NCBI GenBank assembly: GCA_016715945.1
Contig: JADJXJ010000001.1
Location: 1,426,001-1,490,000 of the forward strand
Direction of reading: 5' to 3'
DNA: 64,000 bases
From: Bacteroidota bacterium
GTDB lineage: Bacteria > Bacteroidota > Bacteroidia > Bacteroidales > F082
Position numbers and translations under genes: made by a program. Position 1 is the first letter of the stretch, and every line of letters begins with the position of its first letter. Below, piece by piece: positions 15,053-22,990 of this stretch. The notes under the pieces are model-generated. The model had not been told where the DNA came from and searched no databases. It saw only the letters and a list, made by a program, of their open reading frames with translations.

Positions 15053-17942
15053 ATGCCTGACGGCCATTTTGGAGTTCCACAGCCAGGTAAGCAGCGGTGT
15101 GGCCTGTTCCTTTCTCGACTATTTCTTCAGGCGTCCCTGTGGCAACGATCCGGCCGCCATTTCGCCCGCCATCCGGCCCCAGGTCGATGATATAATCGGC
15201 CATCTTGATCACTTCCATATTGTGTTCGATGATGAGCACCGTATTTCCCCTGTCAACCAGCTTGTTGAGCACCTGCATCAGTTGGTTCACATCTTCGAAA
15301 TGCAGGCCGGTGGTTGGCTCGTCGAGGATATAGATTGTTTTTCCGGTATCGCGGCGTGCGAGTTCGGCGGCCAGCTTGACACGTTGGGCTTCGCCACCCG
15401 AGATGGTTGTGGATGGCTGACCAAGCGTCAGGTATCCGAGCCCCACATCCTGCAACGAGCGCAGCTTTTGCTGGATGGATGGGATGTTTTCGAAAAAATC
15501 GATCGCCTGATCGATGGTCAGGTTGAGCACATCGTTGATCGATTTGCCCCGGTAGCGCACCTCGAGGGTCTCGGGGTTATATCTCTTTCCCCCGCAATCT
15601 TCGCATTGCACTGCCACATCGGGCAGAAAATTCATCTCGATGATGCGCACGCCTGCGCCTTTGCAGGTTTCGCATCTTCCGCCGGACACATTGAACGAAA
15701 AACGCCCGGGTTTGTAACCCCTGATGCGCGATTCGGGCAGCTCGCCAAAGAGCTTTCGTATCTCGTCGAACACCTTGGTGTAGGTGGCCGGATTGGAGCG
15801 CGGTGTGCGTCCGATGGGCGTCTGGTCAATTTCAATCACCTTGTCGAGCAGCTCCAGCCCTTCGATGCTTTCGTATGGCAGAGGCGCTTTGAGCGCATCA
15901 TAGAAGTGCCGGTTTAAAATGGGAAAAAGTGTTTCATTGATGAGGCTGCTCTTTCCCGAACCGCTCACTCCGGTTACGCAAATCATCATACCAAGCGGCA
16001 GTTCCAGGTCAACATTCTTCAGGTTGTTGCCTTTAGCGCCACGCAGAATGAGTTTCTGCCCGGGCGTGCCCTTGCGGCGTTGAGCCGGCACAGGTATGCT
16101 TCTTTTTCCGCTGATGTACTCGCAGGTAATGCTTTTGCACTGATGCATCTCGTCGGGCTTGCCTTGTGCAACCACATAACCGCCATGCACGCCGGCGCCC
16201 GGACCGATATCCACCACATGGTCTGCCGCAAGAATCGTGTCCTTATCGTGCTCCACCACGATGACCGAGTTGCCGATGTCGCGCAGTTGTTTGAGCGATT
16301 TGATCAGCCGGTGGTTATCGCGCTGGTGCAGGCCGATGCTGGGTTCGTCCAGGATATAAAGCACCCCGGTGAGCTGCGATCCGATCTGTGTGGCCAGTCT
16401 GATGCGCTGGGCCTCGCCTCCGGAGAGGGTGTTGGCCGGACGGTTCAGGTTGAGGTAGTCGATACCCACTTCGAGCAGAAAACGGATGCGCTTTTCAATT
16501 TCACGCAGTACATCGCGGGCAATCTGCAGCTGCCTTTCAGAAAGTTTTTCGGGCAACGATTCGATCCAGGACGCTAAAGCGCTGATATCCATCGAAGCAG
16601 CTTCGGCAATGTTTTTGCCGTCAATCAGGAAATACCGCGACTCTTTTTTGAGCCGTGTGCCTTCGCAAACCGGACAAGTCACATGATTCATGAAACCTTG
16701 CGCCCACCTGCGGATGGCCGGCGAGGCATTTTCGTTGTTCTGGGCTTCGATAAAACTGATGATGCCCTCAAAGGTTGTGCTATAGGACGAGATGATACCC
16801 ATATATTCACGCCTTACCTCTATGGACTCGTTGGTGCCGTAGAGCATCACATCAATGGCTTCGTCGGGTATCTCGCCTATGGGCGTATTCAGGTTGAAAC
16901 CGTAGCGGCTGCCAATGGCTTCGATCTGGCTGAAAATCCAGTTGTTCTTATATTCGCCCAGCGGGGCCAGACCACCTTTTTTGATGCTCAGGCTTTTGTC
17001 GGGCATAATTTTGTCGAGGTCAATCTCGGTGATATGCCCCAGACCGTTGCATTTCGGGCAAGCGCCGTAGGGCGAGTTGAACGAAAACGTATTGGGTTCC
17101 GGTTCGTTGTACGACAAGCCTGTGGTGGGGCACATCAGCATGCGGCTGAAATAGCGCAGTTCGTTGCTTCCTGCATCGAGCACCTGCATCAGGCCTTTGC
17201 CTTGTTTGAGGGCTGTTTGCACCGAGCGCGTCAGTCTGGCGTGGTCCACCGAAGCCATATCCAGCCGGTCGATGACAATCTCGATGTCGTGCACCTTATA
17301 TCTGTCGAGCTGCATGCCAAAAACGAGGTCGCGCACTTCCCCGTCAACGCGCACTTTCAGGAATCCGGCCTGTCTGACCTGTTCGAACAACTCGCGGTAG
17401 TGTCCCTTGCGCGCCCTGACAACCGGAGCCAGCAGGATGATTCTTTTGCCAGCATATTTCTCGTGGATCAGGGCTACGATCTGTTCCTCGGAATATCGCA
17501 CCATCTTTTCGCCCGTGGCATACGAAAAGGCCTCAGAGGCACGTGCATAGAGCAGTCGCAGAAAGTCGTAGATCTCGGTAATGGTACCCACTGTGGAGCG
17601 GGGGTTGCGGTTGACCGACTTCTGCTCGATAGAGATCACCGGACTCAAGCCGGTGATTTTGTCCACATCAGGGCGCTCCATGGTGCCGATAAACTGCCGG
17701 GCATAGGCGGAAAAACTTTCCATGTATCGCCTTTGGCCTTCGGCATAGATGGTGTCGAAAGCCAGCGATGACTTACCGCTTCCGCTCTGGCCGGTGATGA
17801 CCACCAGCTGATAGCGCGGAATACGCAGGTCGATGTTTTTCAGGTTGTGCACCCGGGCACCCTGCACCTCAAGGTACTGATCTTCGGAGTATGTGTCGTG
17901 CTGCAATGATTGCTCGCTCATCAGAGACTGTTGTTTTGTCAT
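15051..17942 (-). CDS. uvrA: Excinuclease ABC subunit A
   Basis: 963 residues, the damage-recognition ATPase of nucleotide excision repair. Two ABC modules are present: first Walker A GQSGSGKSS at 51-59, with signature LSGGEAQRIRLA; second Walker A GVSGSGKSS, with signature ISGGEAQRVKLA and DEPTTGLHFEDV. Zinc-binding segments include CPVCEGTRL and CETCKGAGV...CEDCGG. The first zinc module reads CPTTG then CPKC, so one of the usual four Cys is Thr. Length is normal. The start overlaps the stop of the upstream lytic transglycosylase by 4 bp. Confidence 0.97.
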   Translation of the reverse strand: MTKQQSLMSEQSLQHDTYSEDQYLEVQGARVHNLKNIDLRIPRYQLVVITGQSGSGKSSLAFDTIYAEGQRRYMESFSAYARQFIGTMERPDVDKITGLSPVISIEQKSVNRNPRSTVGTITEIYDFLRLLYARASEAFSYATGEKMVRYSEEQIVALIHEKYAGKRIILLAPVVRARKGHYRELFEQVRQAGFLKVRVDGEVRDLVFGMQLDRYKVHDIEIVIDRLDMASVDHARLTRSVQTALKQGKGLMQVLDAGSNELRYFSRMLMCPTTGLSYNEPEPNTFSFNSPYGACPKCNGLGHITEIDLDKIMPDKSLSIKKGGLAPLGEYKNNWIFSQIEAIGSRYGFNLNTPIGEIPDEAIDVMLYGTNESIEVRREYMGIISSYSTTFEGIISFIEAQNNENASPAIRRWAQGFMNHVTCPVCEGTRLKKESRYFLIDGKNIAEAASMDISALASWIESLPEKLSERQLQIARDVLREIEKRIRFLLEVGIDYLNLNRPANTLSGGEAQRIRLATQIGSQLTGVLYILDEPSIGLHQRDNHRLIKSLKQLRDIGNSVIVVEHDKDTILAADHVVDIGPGAGVHGGYVVAQGKPDEMHQCKSITCEYISGKRSIPVPAQRRKGTPGQKLILRGAKGNNLKNVDLELPLGMMICVTGVSGSGKSSLINETLFPILNRHFYDALKAPLPYESIEGLELLDKVIEIDQTPIGRTPRSNPATYTKVFDEIRKLFGELPESRIRGYKPGRFSFNVSGGRCETCKGAGVRIIEMNFLPDVAVQCEDCGGKRYNPETLEVRYRGKSINDVLNLTIDQAIDFFENIPSIQQKLRSLQDVGLGYLTLGQPSTTISGGEAQRVKLAAELARRDTGKTIYILDEPTTGLHFEDVNQLMQVLNKLVDRGNTVLIIEHNMEVIKMADYIIDLGPDGGRNGGRIVATGTPEEIVEKGTGHTAAYLAVELQNGRQA

Positions 17943-18889
17943 GACCGTATGGGTCGGTGCGTGCGTGCAAACCGGCCGTCAGGTATTTTCAGCGTGTAGG
18001 TTTTACCGGGTTTCACGGTAAGCTCGTGCGTGCGCAGCCAGGGGTTGAACATGCGCAGCAACTTATAGCTTACCCCCTGCGATCTGGCAAACTCCACCAG
18101 GTTCGGGATGCTCTCGCTCACCTGTATCTCTCTGAAAGACAATGGTTCATAAAGCCGCTCCAGATCAGGATAGAAGCCAAAAGCCCGAGGGTTGCGATGA
18201 ATCATTTTGATGGCCAGAATGCGGTAGAGGTATCTTTCTGTTTCTTCAGCCATTAACAAGTCGAAGTAGCTGTCGGTTTGCTGGCGCGAAAGAAAATCGT
18301 CGATGCGCCTGGTGCCAGCGTTGTAGGCAGCTGCCACAAGTGCCCAGCTGTTGTATTTGTTGTAAGCCCGGCGGAAATACCTGCATGCGGCTTCGGTAGC
18401 CTTTTCGAGGTGATAGCGCTCATCCACCTGGTCAGTGACCTCGAGTTGGTATTCGCGGGCCGTGCCTTCGAGGAACTGCCAGAAACCGGCCGCTCCGGCA
18501 GGCGATCTGCTGTTGGTAAGGTTGCTCTCGATCATGGCCAGGTATTTGAAATCGTCGGGTATGCCGTTCTTCTTCAAAATAGGCTCGATCACCGGAAGCC
18601 AGCGGTTGGCACGCTTGAGCAACAGCAAGGTGGAGCTGTGCCAGTAGGTGTTCACCAACAATTCGCGTTCCAGGGCTTCGCTCACATAGTAAAGTTCCAG
18701 CGGCACTTCCTCGCCGGCAAAATCAATACTTGCCGGCAATTGGATACTCACTATTTCCTGGGCCGGCAGGCGTTCGGCAGGCTGCTGGGCGTTGCCATTG
18801 CGTCCGCAGGAGGCCAGCGTGGCCGCAAGTCCTGTTATCAAGAGGAGAATTAGGAGTTTTGAAGAGTTTAAAACCAGGTTTTTAATCAT
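17939..18889 (-). CDS. Lytic transglycosylase lipoprotein (SLT domain)
   Basis: 316 residues. Signal peptide MIKNLVLNSSKLLILLLI leads to the lipobox LASC, so Cys28 would be lipidated. The SLT domain (about 90-240) carries the catalytic Glu121 in MIESNLTNSRSPAGAAGFWQF, and later AAAYNAGTRRI. The C-terminal region (about 270-310) resembles a LysM-like module (VEFARSQGVSYKLLRMFNPWL). It cleaves the glycan backbone to leave 1,6-anhydro-MurNAc, the substrate type for AnmK encoded at 40065. The frame extends 17 codons upstream, but the ATG at 18889 gives the signal peptide. It is co-transcribed with uvrA by a 4-bp overlap, with no obvious functional link. Confidence 0.87.
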   Translation of the reverse strand: MIKNLVLNSSKLLILLLITGLAATLASCGRNGNAQQPAERLPAQEIVSIQLPASIDFAGEEVPLELYYVSEALERELLVNTYWHSSTLLLLKRANRWLPVIEPILKKNGIPDDFKYLAMIESNLTNSRSPAGAAGFWQFLEGTAREYQLEVTDQVDERYHLEKATEAACRYFRRAYNKYNSWALVAAAYNAGTRRIDDFLSRQQTDSYFDLLMAEETERYLYRILAIKMIHRNPRAFGFYPDLERLYEPLSFREIQVSESIPNLVEFARSQGVSYKLLRMFNPWLRTHELTVKPGKTYTLKIPDGRFARTHRPIRS

Positions 18890-18944
18890 ATGAATTTGAT
18901 AGTCAATATTATAAGAAGTATCATGCCAAGCCGGGCGCAATCTG

Positions 18945-18952
18945 CAAAAATA
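18945..18952 (-). promoter_or_regulatory. -7 box for the transglycosylase-uvrA operon
   Basis: Minus strand reads TATTTTTG, then C, matching TAnnTTTGC, about 55 bp before the start at 18889. No -33 TTG at the expected distance. Confidence 0.35.
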
Positions 18953-19061
18953 CCTGTTTAATCTACTAAATGCGTGATCGGGTACGGGATTGTTCAGCAG
19001 TACCTGGGTTCAGACCTGCATAAAGAAGAAAAATTAAGTTGGTCGGGCTGACCGGGAAAAG

Positions 19062-19604
19062 TCAGAACGGACTGACAAAATCGCGGAACAATGGAGCCTC
19101 GCGGTCCTTGTCGGAGAGCAGCGGGTCGGTCACACCCCAGTCGATATTAAGGTCGGGGTCGTTCCACCGGATACTGCCTTCCGAAGCTTTGTTATAGACG
19201 TTGGTGCATTTGTAGAAAAATACCGTGTCGTCTTCGAGGGTCACAAAACCGTGGGCAAATCCCGGCGGAATCCAGTACATCCATTTGTTCGATTCGCTCA
19301 GCACAATGGAAGCCCATTTGCCGTAGGTGGGCGACTTTTTCCGGATATCTACTGCCACATCGAGCACAGCGCCTTTCATCACGCGCACCAGCTTGCCCTG
19401 GGCAAAGGGTGGCTTCTGAAAATGCAGACCCCGCAGGACGTTTTTTGCCGACTTGGATTCGTTGTCCTGCACAAAATTCTGGTCGATACCTTTCTGCAGA
19501 AATTTTTCTTTGTTATACGATTCGAAGAAGTATCCCCTGTGGTCCTCGAATACCACGGGTTTCACTATGAGCAGGTCGGGAATGCCGGTTTCGATGATTT
19601 CCAT
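19062..19604 (-). CDS. rfbC: dTDP-4-dehydrorhamnose 3,5-epimerase family protein
   Basis: 180 residues, a cupin-fold enzyme. RmlC/RfbC epimerises C3 and C5 of dTDP-4-keto-6-deoxyglucose on the way to dTDP-L-rhamnose. The sequence has VFEDHRGYFFESYN, RGLHFQKPPFAQGKLVRV (with the catalytic His), VLDVAVDIRKKSPTYGKW and IPPGFAHGFVTLEDD, in family order. The ATG at 19604 is chosen; the frame upstream only offers GTG at 19613. No rmlA, rmlB or rmlD lies in the window, so this is an orphan copy and could also act on a related nucleotide sugar. Confidence 0.9.
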   Translation of the reverse strand: MEIIETGIPDLLIVKPVVFEDHRGYFFESYNKEKFLQKGIDQNFVQDNESKSAKNVLRGLHFQKPPFAQGKLVRVMKGAVLDVAVDIRKKSPTYGKWASIVLSESNKWMYWIPPGFAHGFVTLEDDTVFFYKCTNVYNKASEGSIRWNDPDLNIDWGVTDPLLSDKDREAPLFRDFVSPF

Positions 19605-19745
19605 GGCTGACACTTTGTTTCCGGGCTAAAAGTAAGTCATTTTTGTCAAGATTGTTTCCCATTTGTCCAAAACGTCAGTCTTCAGAACTTGCTTCGCTCC
19701 ACATGCCCGGGACGACATACGGATAAGGTGTGAAAATCCATCAAA

Positions 19746-19785
19746 CAAAAACAGGTCGCCGGATGATTCGGCGACCTGTTTTTAT
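19746..19785 (-). terminator. Terminator after lpd
   Basis: AACAGGTCGCC pairs with GGCGACCTGTT around GGATGATTC. On the minus strand it is followed by TTTTTGTTTG. The plus strand also ends in five T, so it may be bidirectional. Confidence 0.8.
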
Positions 19786-19803
19786 GTATTGATTACAAGT
19801 GTT

Positions 19804-21195
19804 TTACAAATGAATCACCTCGCCATAGGCTGCAGCAGTGGCTTCCATGATGGCTTCGGACATGGTGGGGTGCGGGTGGATGGTTTTGATGATCTCGTGT
19901 CCGGTGGTTTCGAGCTTACGGGCAGCCACGGCCTCGGCAATCATTTCGGTTACGTTGTCGCCTATCATGTGACAGCCCAGCCATTCGCCGTATTTTGCAT
20001 CGAAGATCACCTTGACAAAACCATCTTTGTTGCCGGCAGCGCTGGCTTTGCCAGAGGCTGAGAACGGAAACTTACCCACTTTGATCTCGTAGCCGGCTTC
20101 GATGGCCTGTTTTTCGGTCATGCCCACCGAAGCTACTTCGGGGCTGGTGTAAGTGCACGACGGGATGTTGCCATAGTCCACCGGTTCGGGATTCAGTCCG
20201 CAAAACGCTTCCACACAGGTAATGCCTTCGTGGGAGGCAGTATGGGCCAGCGCCGGGCCATGCACGATATCGCCGATGGCATATACCCCATCAACGTTCG
20301 TGCGGTAATACTCGTCCACAATTACCTTGCCTTTCTCGGTTTTCACGCCGGTTTCTTCCAGTCCCAGACCCTCGAGGTTGGTGGTTACCCCAACGGCCGA
20401 GAGCACTACTTCGGCCTCCACGACTTCGGTGCCTTTTTTGGTGCTGATGGTCACCTTGCACAAGTCGCCGCTGGTGTCCACGTGTTCAACGGTTGAGCCT
20501 GTCATCACCTGCATGCCTGCTTTTTTAAACGAGCGTTCGAGCTGCTTGCTCACATCCTCGTCTTCGAGAGGCAGGATGTTTGGCATGTATTCCACGAGTG
20601 TGACTTTGGTGCCCATGCTGTTGTAGAAATAAGCAAACTCGGAGCCGATGGCGCCCGAGCCAACCACAACCATCGAAGCAGGTTGTTTGGGCAGCACCAT
20701 GGCGTCGCGGTAACCCACGATCTTCTTGCCGTCGATCTTCATGTTTGGAAGCTCACGCGAACGGGCGCCGGTGGCAAGGATGATGTGATTGGCTTCGTAG
20801 GTTTCCTTGCTTCCGTCGGCTTTGGTCACTTCCACTTTCTTACCAGGTTTGAGCGTACCAAACCCATTGATCAGGTCAATTTTGTTCTTTTTGAAAAGGA
20901 ACTGTACGCCCTTGCTCATCCCGTCGGCAACGCTGCGGCTGCGCTTGATAACTGATTCAAAATCAGGCTTCACCTCACCTGTGATGGCGATGCCATAATC
21001 GGCAGCATGTTTTGTGTAGTTGAACACCTGCGCACTTTTGAGCAGGGCCTTGGTCGGAATGCAACCCCAGTTGAGGCATACGCCTCCGATTTCGGCTTTT
21101 TCAACCACGGCTACTTTTTTGCCAAGCTGACTGGCCCTGATGGCAGCCACATATCCGCCCGGACCGCTGCCTATAACGATAACGTCGTAACTCAT
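19804..21195 (-). CDS. lpdA: Dihydrolipoyl dehydrogenase
   Basis: 463-residue flavoprotein that reoxidises lipoyl groups of 2-oxoacid dehydrogenases or the glycine cleavage system using NAD+. FAD motif GSGPGGY at 9-15; redox disulfide Cys40/Cys45 in GGVCLNWGCIPTK; NAD motif VVGSGAIGSEFA; second FAD segment VYAIGDIVHGPALAHTA; C-terminal active-site HPHPTMSEA near the end. Length is standard. No E1 or E2 genes are adjacent, so its host complex is encoded elsewhere. It has its own -7 box and terminator. Confidence 0.96.
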   Translation of the reverse strand: MSYDVIVIGSGPGGYVAAIRASQLGKKVAVVEKAEIGGVCLNWGCIPTKALLKSAQVFNYTKHAADYGIAITGEVKPDFESVIKRSRSVADGMSKGVQFLFKKNKIDLINGFGTLKPGKKVEVTKADGSKETYEANHIILATGARSRELPNMKIDGKKIVGYRDAMVLPKQPASMVVVGSGAIGSEFAYFYNSMGTKVTLVEYMPNILPLEDEDVSKQLERSFKKAGMQVMTGSTVEHVDTSGDLCKVTISTKKGTEVVEAEVVLSAVGVTTNLEGLGLEETGVKTEKGKVIVDEYYRTNVDGVYAIGDIVHGPALAHTASHEGITCVEAFCGLNPEPVDYGNIPSCTYTSPEVASVGMTEKQAIEAGYEIKVGKFPFSASGKASAAGNKDGFVKVIFDAKYGEWLGCHMIGDNVTEMIAEAVAARKLETTGHEIIKTIHPHPTMSEAIMEATAAAYGEVIHL

Positions 21196-21220
21196 TGCTT
21201 TTGATGTTGGATTTTGTGGC

Positions 21221-21229
21221 GCAAAGTTA
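21221..21229 (-). promoter_or_regulatory. -7 box for lpdA
   Basis: Minus strand TAACTTTGC matches TAnnTTTGC, 26 bp before the lpdA ATG. A -33 TTG is not evident. Confidence 0.42.
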
Positions 21230-21273
21230 ACATTTTAGGCCTTGTATGGCACGCACTTCATTGCCTGTCGGGC

Positions 21274-21306
21274 TTGCATTGCCGGCAACATTTATTTTAC
21301 CTTTGC
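21274..21306 (+). promoter_or_regulatory. Bacteroidota-type promoter for the methyltransferase-like gene
   Basis: TTG at 21274-21276, 21-bp spacer, TACCTTTGC at 21298-21306. The leader to the ATG at 21399 would be about 85 nt. Confidence 0.5.
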
Positions 21307-21398
21307 CTCCGGCACCCGGTTTTCACAGCTCTCTACTTGCGCAACCCGCCGGAAAGGAGACCGGCAACCCGGGTGCCGTTTTTTCTAACGCCCGAAGC

Positions 21399-21839
21399 AT
21401 GAAAACCAAATTTACCGCCTACTTTTTTGTGCTTGTTCAGTTTTCGATGATTGCCATCATTCTGGCCACAGGTCCATGGGTCAGCCAGTGGCCAGTCGGA
21501 CTTTTGGTCGAGCTGGCAGGTTTGCTGGCGGGCGTGGTGGCCATTCTGCAAATGCAGATTGGTAATTTCAACGTGGCCCCTTTGCCCAAACAAGGGGGAC
21601 AAATGATTACTTCCGGCATTTACAGCGTGATCAGGCATCCCATGTATCTGGCACAACTGATGGCCCTGCTGCCATTGGTTGTGGAGTTTTACAGTCCGAT
21701 GAGGCTCACCGCCTGGATCATCCTGCTTATCAACCTTATTTTCAAGCAATTGTTTGAAGAAAAACAACTTATCCGGCATTTTCCCGGATATGCGGAGTAC
21801 ATGCAGAAAAGCTGGCGCATGATCCCATTTGTCTTTTAG
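21399..21839 (+). CDS. Isoprenylcysteine carboxyl methyltransferase-like membrane protein
   Basis: 146 residues, four predicted helices. The diagnostic segment GIYSVIRHPMYLAQL followed later by EEKQLIRHFPGYAEYMQK is shared by the ICMT/phospholipid N-methyltransferase superfamily, which binds S-adenosylmethionine at the membrane surface. Physiological substrates for bacterial members are mostly unknown. The frame runs 51 codons upstream of the ATG at 21399, but that part crosses the promoter and looks non-coding. It appears monocistronic. Confidence 0.78.
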   Translation: MKTKFTAYFFVLVQFSMIAIILATGPWVSQWPVGLLVELAGLLAGVVAILQMQIGNFNVAPLPKQGGQMITSGIYSVIRHPMYLAQLMALLPLVVEFYSPMRLTAWIILLINLIFKQLFEEKQLIRHFPGYAEYMQKSWRMIPFVF

Positions 21840-21942
21840 TCCGCCGTAGCCTTGACTGAAATTATGTCACTCGCAGGTCTTAAATATGACAAAACCTGCA
21901 TATGGCACAGGAGTTGATCGGCACAGGCCAAAACATCCGCAT

Positions 21943-22539
21943 ATGGCATTGAAAAATGTAGCATCGCACGAAGAGATGCTGGGTTTGCTGCGCAAAGACC
22001 AGAAAAATTACGTGCTCCTCTACAAATCCGGAACCGAAACCAGCGAATGCAGCCTGCGCAACATCACCGAAGCCGCCCAAAAGATCGACTCGGTGAACGT
22101 ACTTCTCGCCGATGTAAATACGGTGCGCGACATCCATCTGGTTTATGGCGTAACCAGCGCCCCTTCGCTCCTGGTTTTTGAAGGCGAAAAATTCATCAAT
22201 GTCGTGAAAGGCTGCAACGAGCCGGCACATTACATCAACCTGTTCGAGGAATCGTATTTTCATCCGTTGACCAGCGCCACCCAGCCAAGGCAGAAAAGAG
22301 TCACCGTGTACACCACACCCACCTGCAGCTGGTGCAACACCCTGAAGTCCTATCTCAGGTCGAACAATATTCAGTTTACCGAAATTGATGTGTCTCGCAA
22401 CCAGCAGGCAGCCGAGCAGATGGTAAGGCGTAGCGGTCAGCAAGGGGTACCGCAAACCGATATTGAAGGCACCATCGTGGTCGGCTTCGACAAAAACCGC
22501 ATCAACAGCCTCCTTGGAATTTCATCACAACAATCATAA
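21943..22539 (+). CDS. Thioredoxin-like / glutaredoxin fusion protein
   Basis: 198 residues. The N-terminal half (about 1-105) has a thioredoxin-like fold (VLLADVNTVRDIHLVYGV, SAPSLLVFEGEKFINVVKG), but the active-site position reads TETSEC, with one Cys rather than CxxC. The C-terminal half (about 115-195) is a glutaredoxin/NrdH-like domain with TTPTCSWCNTLKSYL and GVPQTDIEGTIVVGFD. It is probably a cytoplasmic disulfide reductase. An in-frame ATG at 21886 would add 19 residues; 21943 begins at the conserved domain. It lies 10 bp before the GroES-like gene. Confidence 0.75.
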   Translation: MALKNVASHEEMLGLLRKDQKNYVLLYKSGTETSECSLRNITEAAQKIDSVNVLLADVNTVRDIHLVYGVTSAPSLLVFEGEKFINVVKGCNEPAHYINLFEESYFHPLTSATQPRQKRVTVYTTPTCSWCNTLKSYLRSNNIQFTEIDVSRNQQAAEQMVRRSGQQGVPQTDIEGTIVVGFDKNRINSLLGISSQQS

Positions 22540-22549
22540 AACATTAATC

Positions 22550-22837
22550 ATGAAAGAGTTGCAACCACTTAACGAACAAGTTATCCTCGATTTGACGGAG
22601 GATAAGAGCGAGCAGCGTACTGCTTCAGGACTGATCATCCCCGACACCGCCAAGGAAAAACCTCAGATTGCGCCGGTGATTGCCATCGGCAACATTGAAA
22701 AACCTGCCATCAGCGTGGGCGATAAGGTGCTTTTCAAAAAATATTCGGGCACCGAGGTAACCTTCGAAGGACGCAAATTGCTGGTAATCCCCTACGCCGA
22801 CCTGCTGGCCAAGGTGGTAGAAACCGAAACCATCTGA
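22550..22837 (+). CDS. GroES-like co-chaperone (Cpn10), no adjacent groEL
   Basis: 95 residues. It has the Cpn10 order: PLNEQVILDL, mobile-loop segment RTASGLIIPDTAKEKP, VIAIGN, SVGDKVLFKKYSGTEVTFEGRKLLVIPYADLLA. GroES caps the GroEL cage. Here no groEL follows; a terminator comes directly after, and the partner gene is a redox protein. It may be the cell's only GroES, placed apart from groEL, or a second divergent copy. Confidence 0.85.
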   Translation: MKELQPLNEQVILDLTEDKSEQRTASGLIIPDTAKEKPQIAPVIAIGNIEKPAISVGDKVLFKKYSGTEVTFEGRKLLVIPYADLLAKVVETETI

Positions 22838-22867
22838 ATCGGCTTATTTTCAGAAACTTAAACTGAA

Positions 22868-22902
22868 GGCGCAGCACATCCTCCGATGTCCTGCGCTTTT
22901 TG
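22868..22902 (+). terminator. Terminator after the GroES-like gene
   Basis: GCGCAG-CACATC pairs imperfectly with GATGTC-CTGCGC around CTCC, followed by TTTTTG. Confidence 0.75.
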
Positions 22903-22945
22903 TTTGGGCGCCATAGCAGTGCCATGCATCATGAAGCAAATGTCT

Positions 22946-22954
22946 TACCTTTGC
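22946..22954 (+). promoter_or_regulatory. -7 box for tamL
   Basis: TACCTTTGC, a full TAnnTTTGC match, 36 bp before the ATG at 22991. No clear -33 element. Confidence 0.42.
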
Positions 22955-22990
22955 CTGTGACCAGCCGGTAATGGGAGGTCGTGAGGCAAG

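Noticed and set aside
18960..19060. tRNA-like sequence (GGTTCAGACC near the end)
   Set aside because: No matching acceptor stem, D arm or anticodon arm could be assembled.
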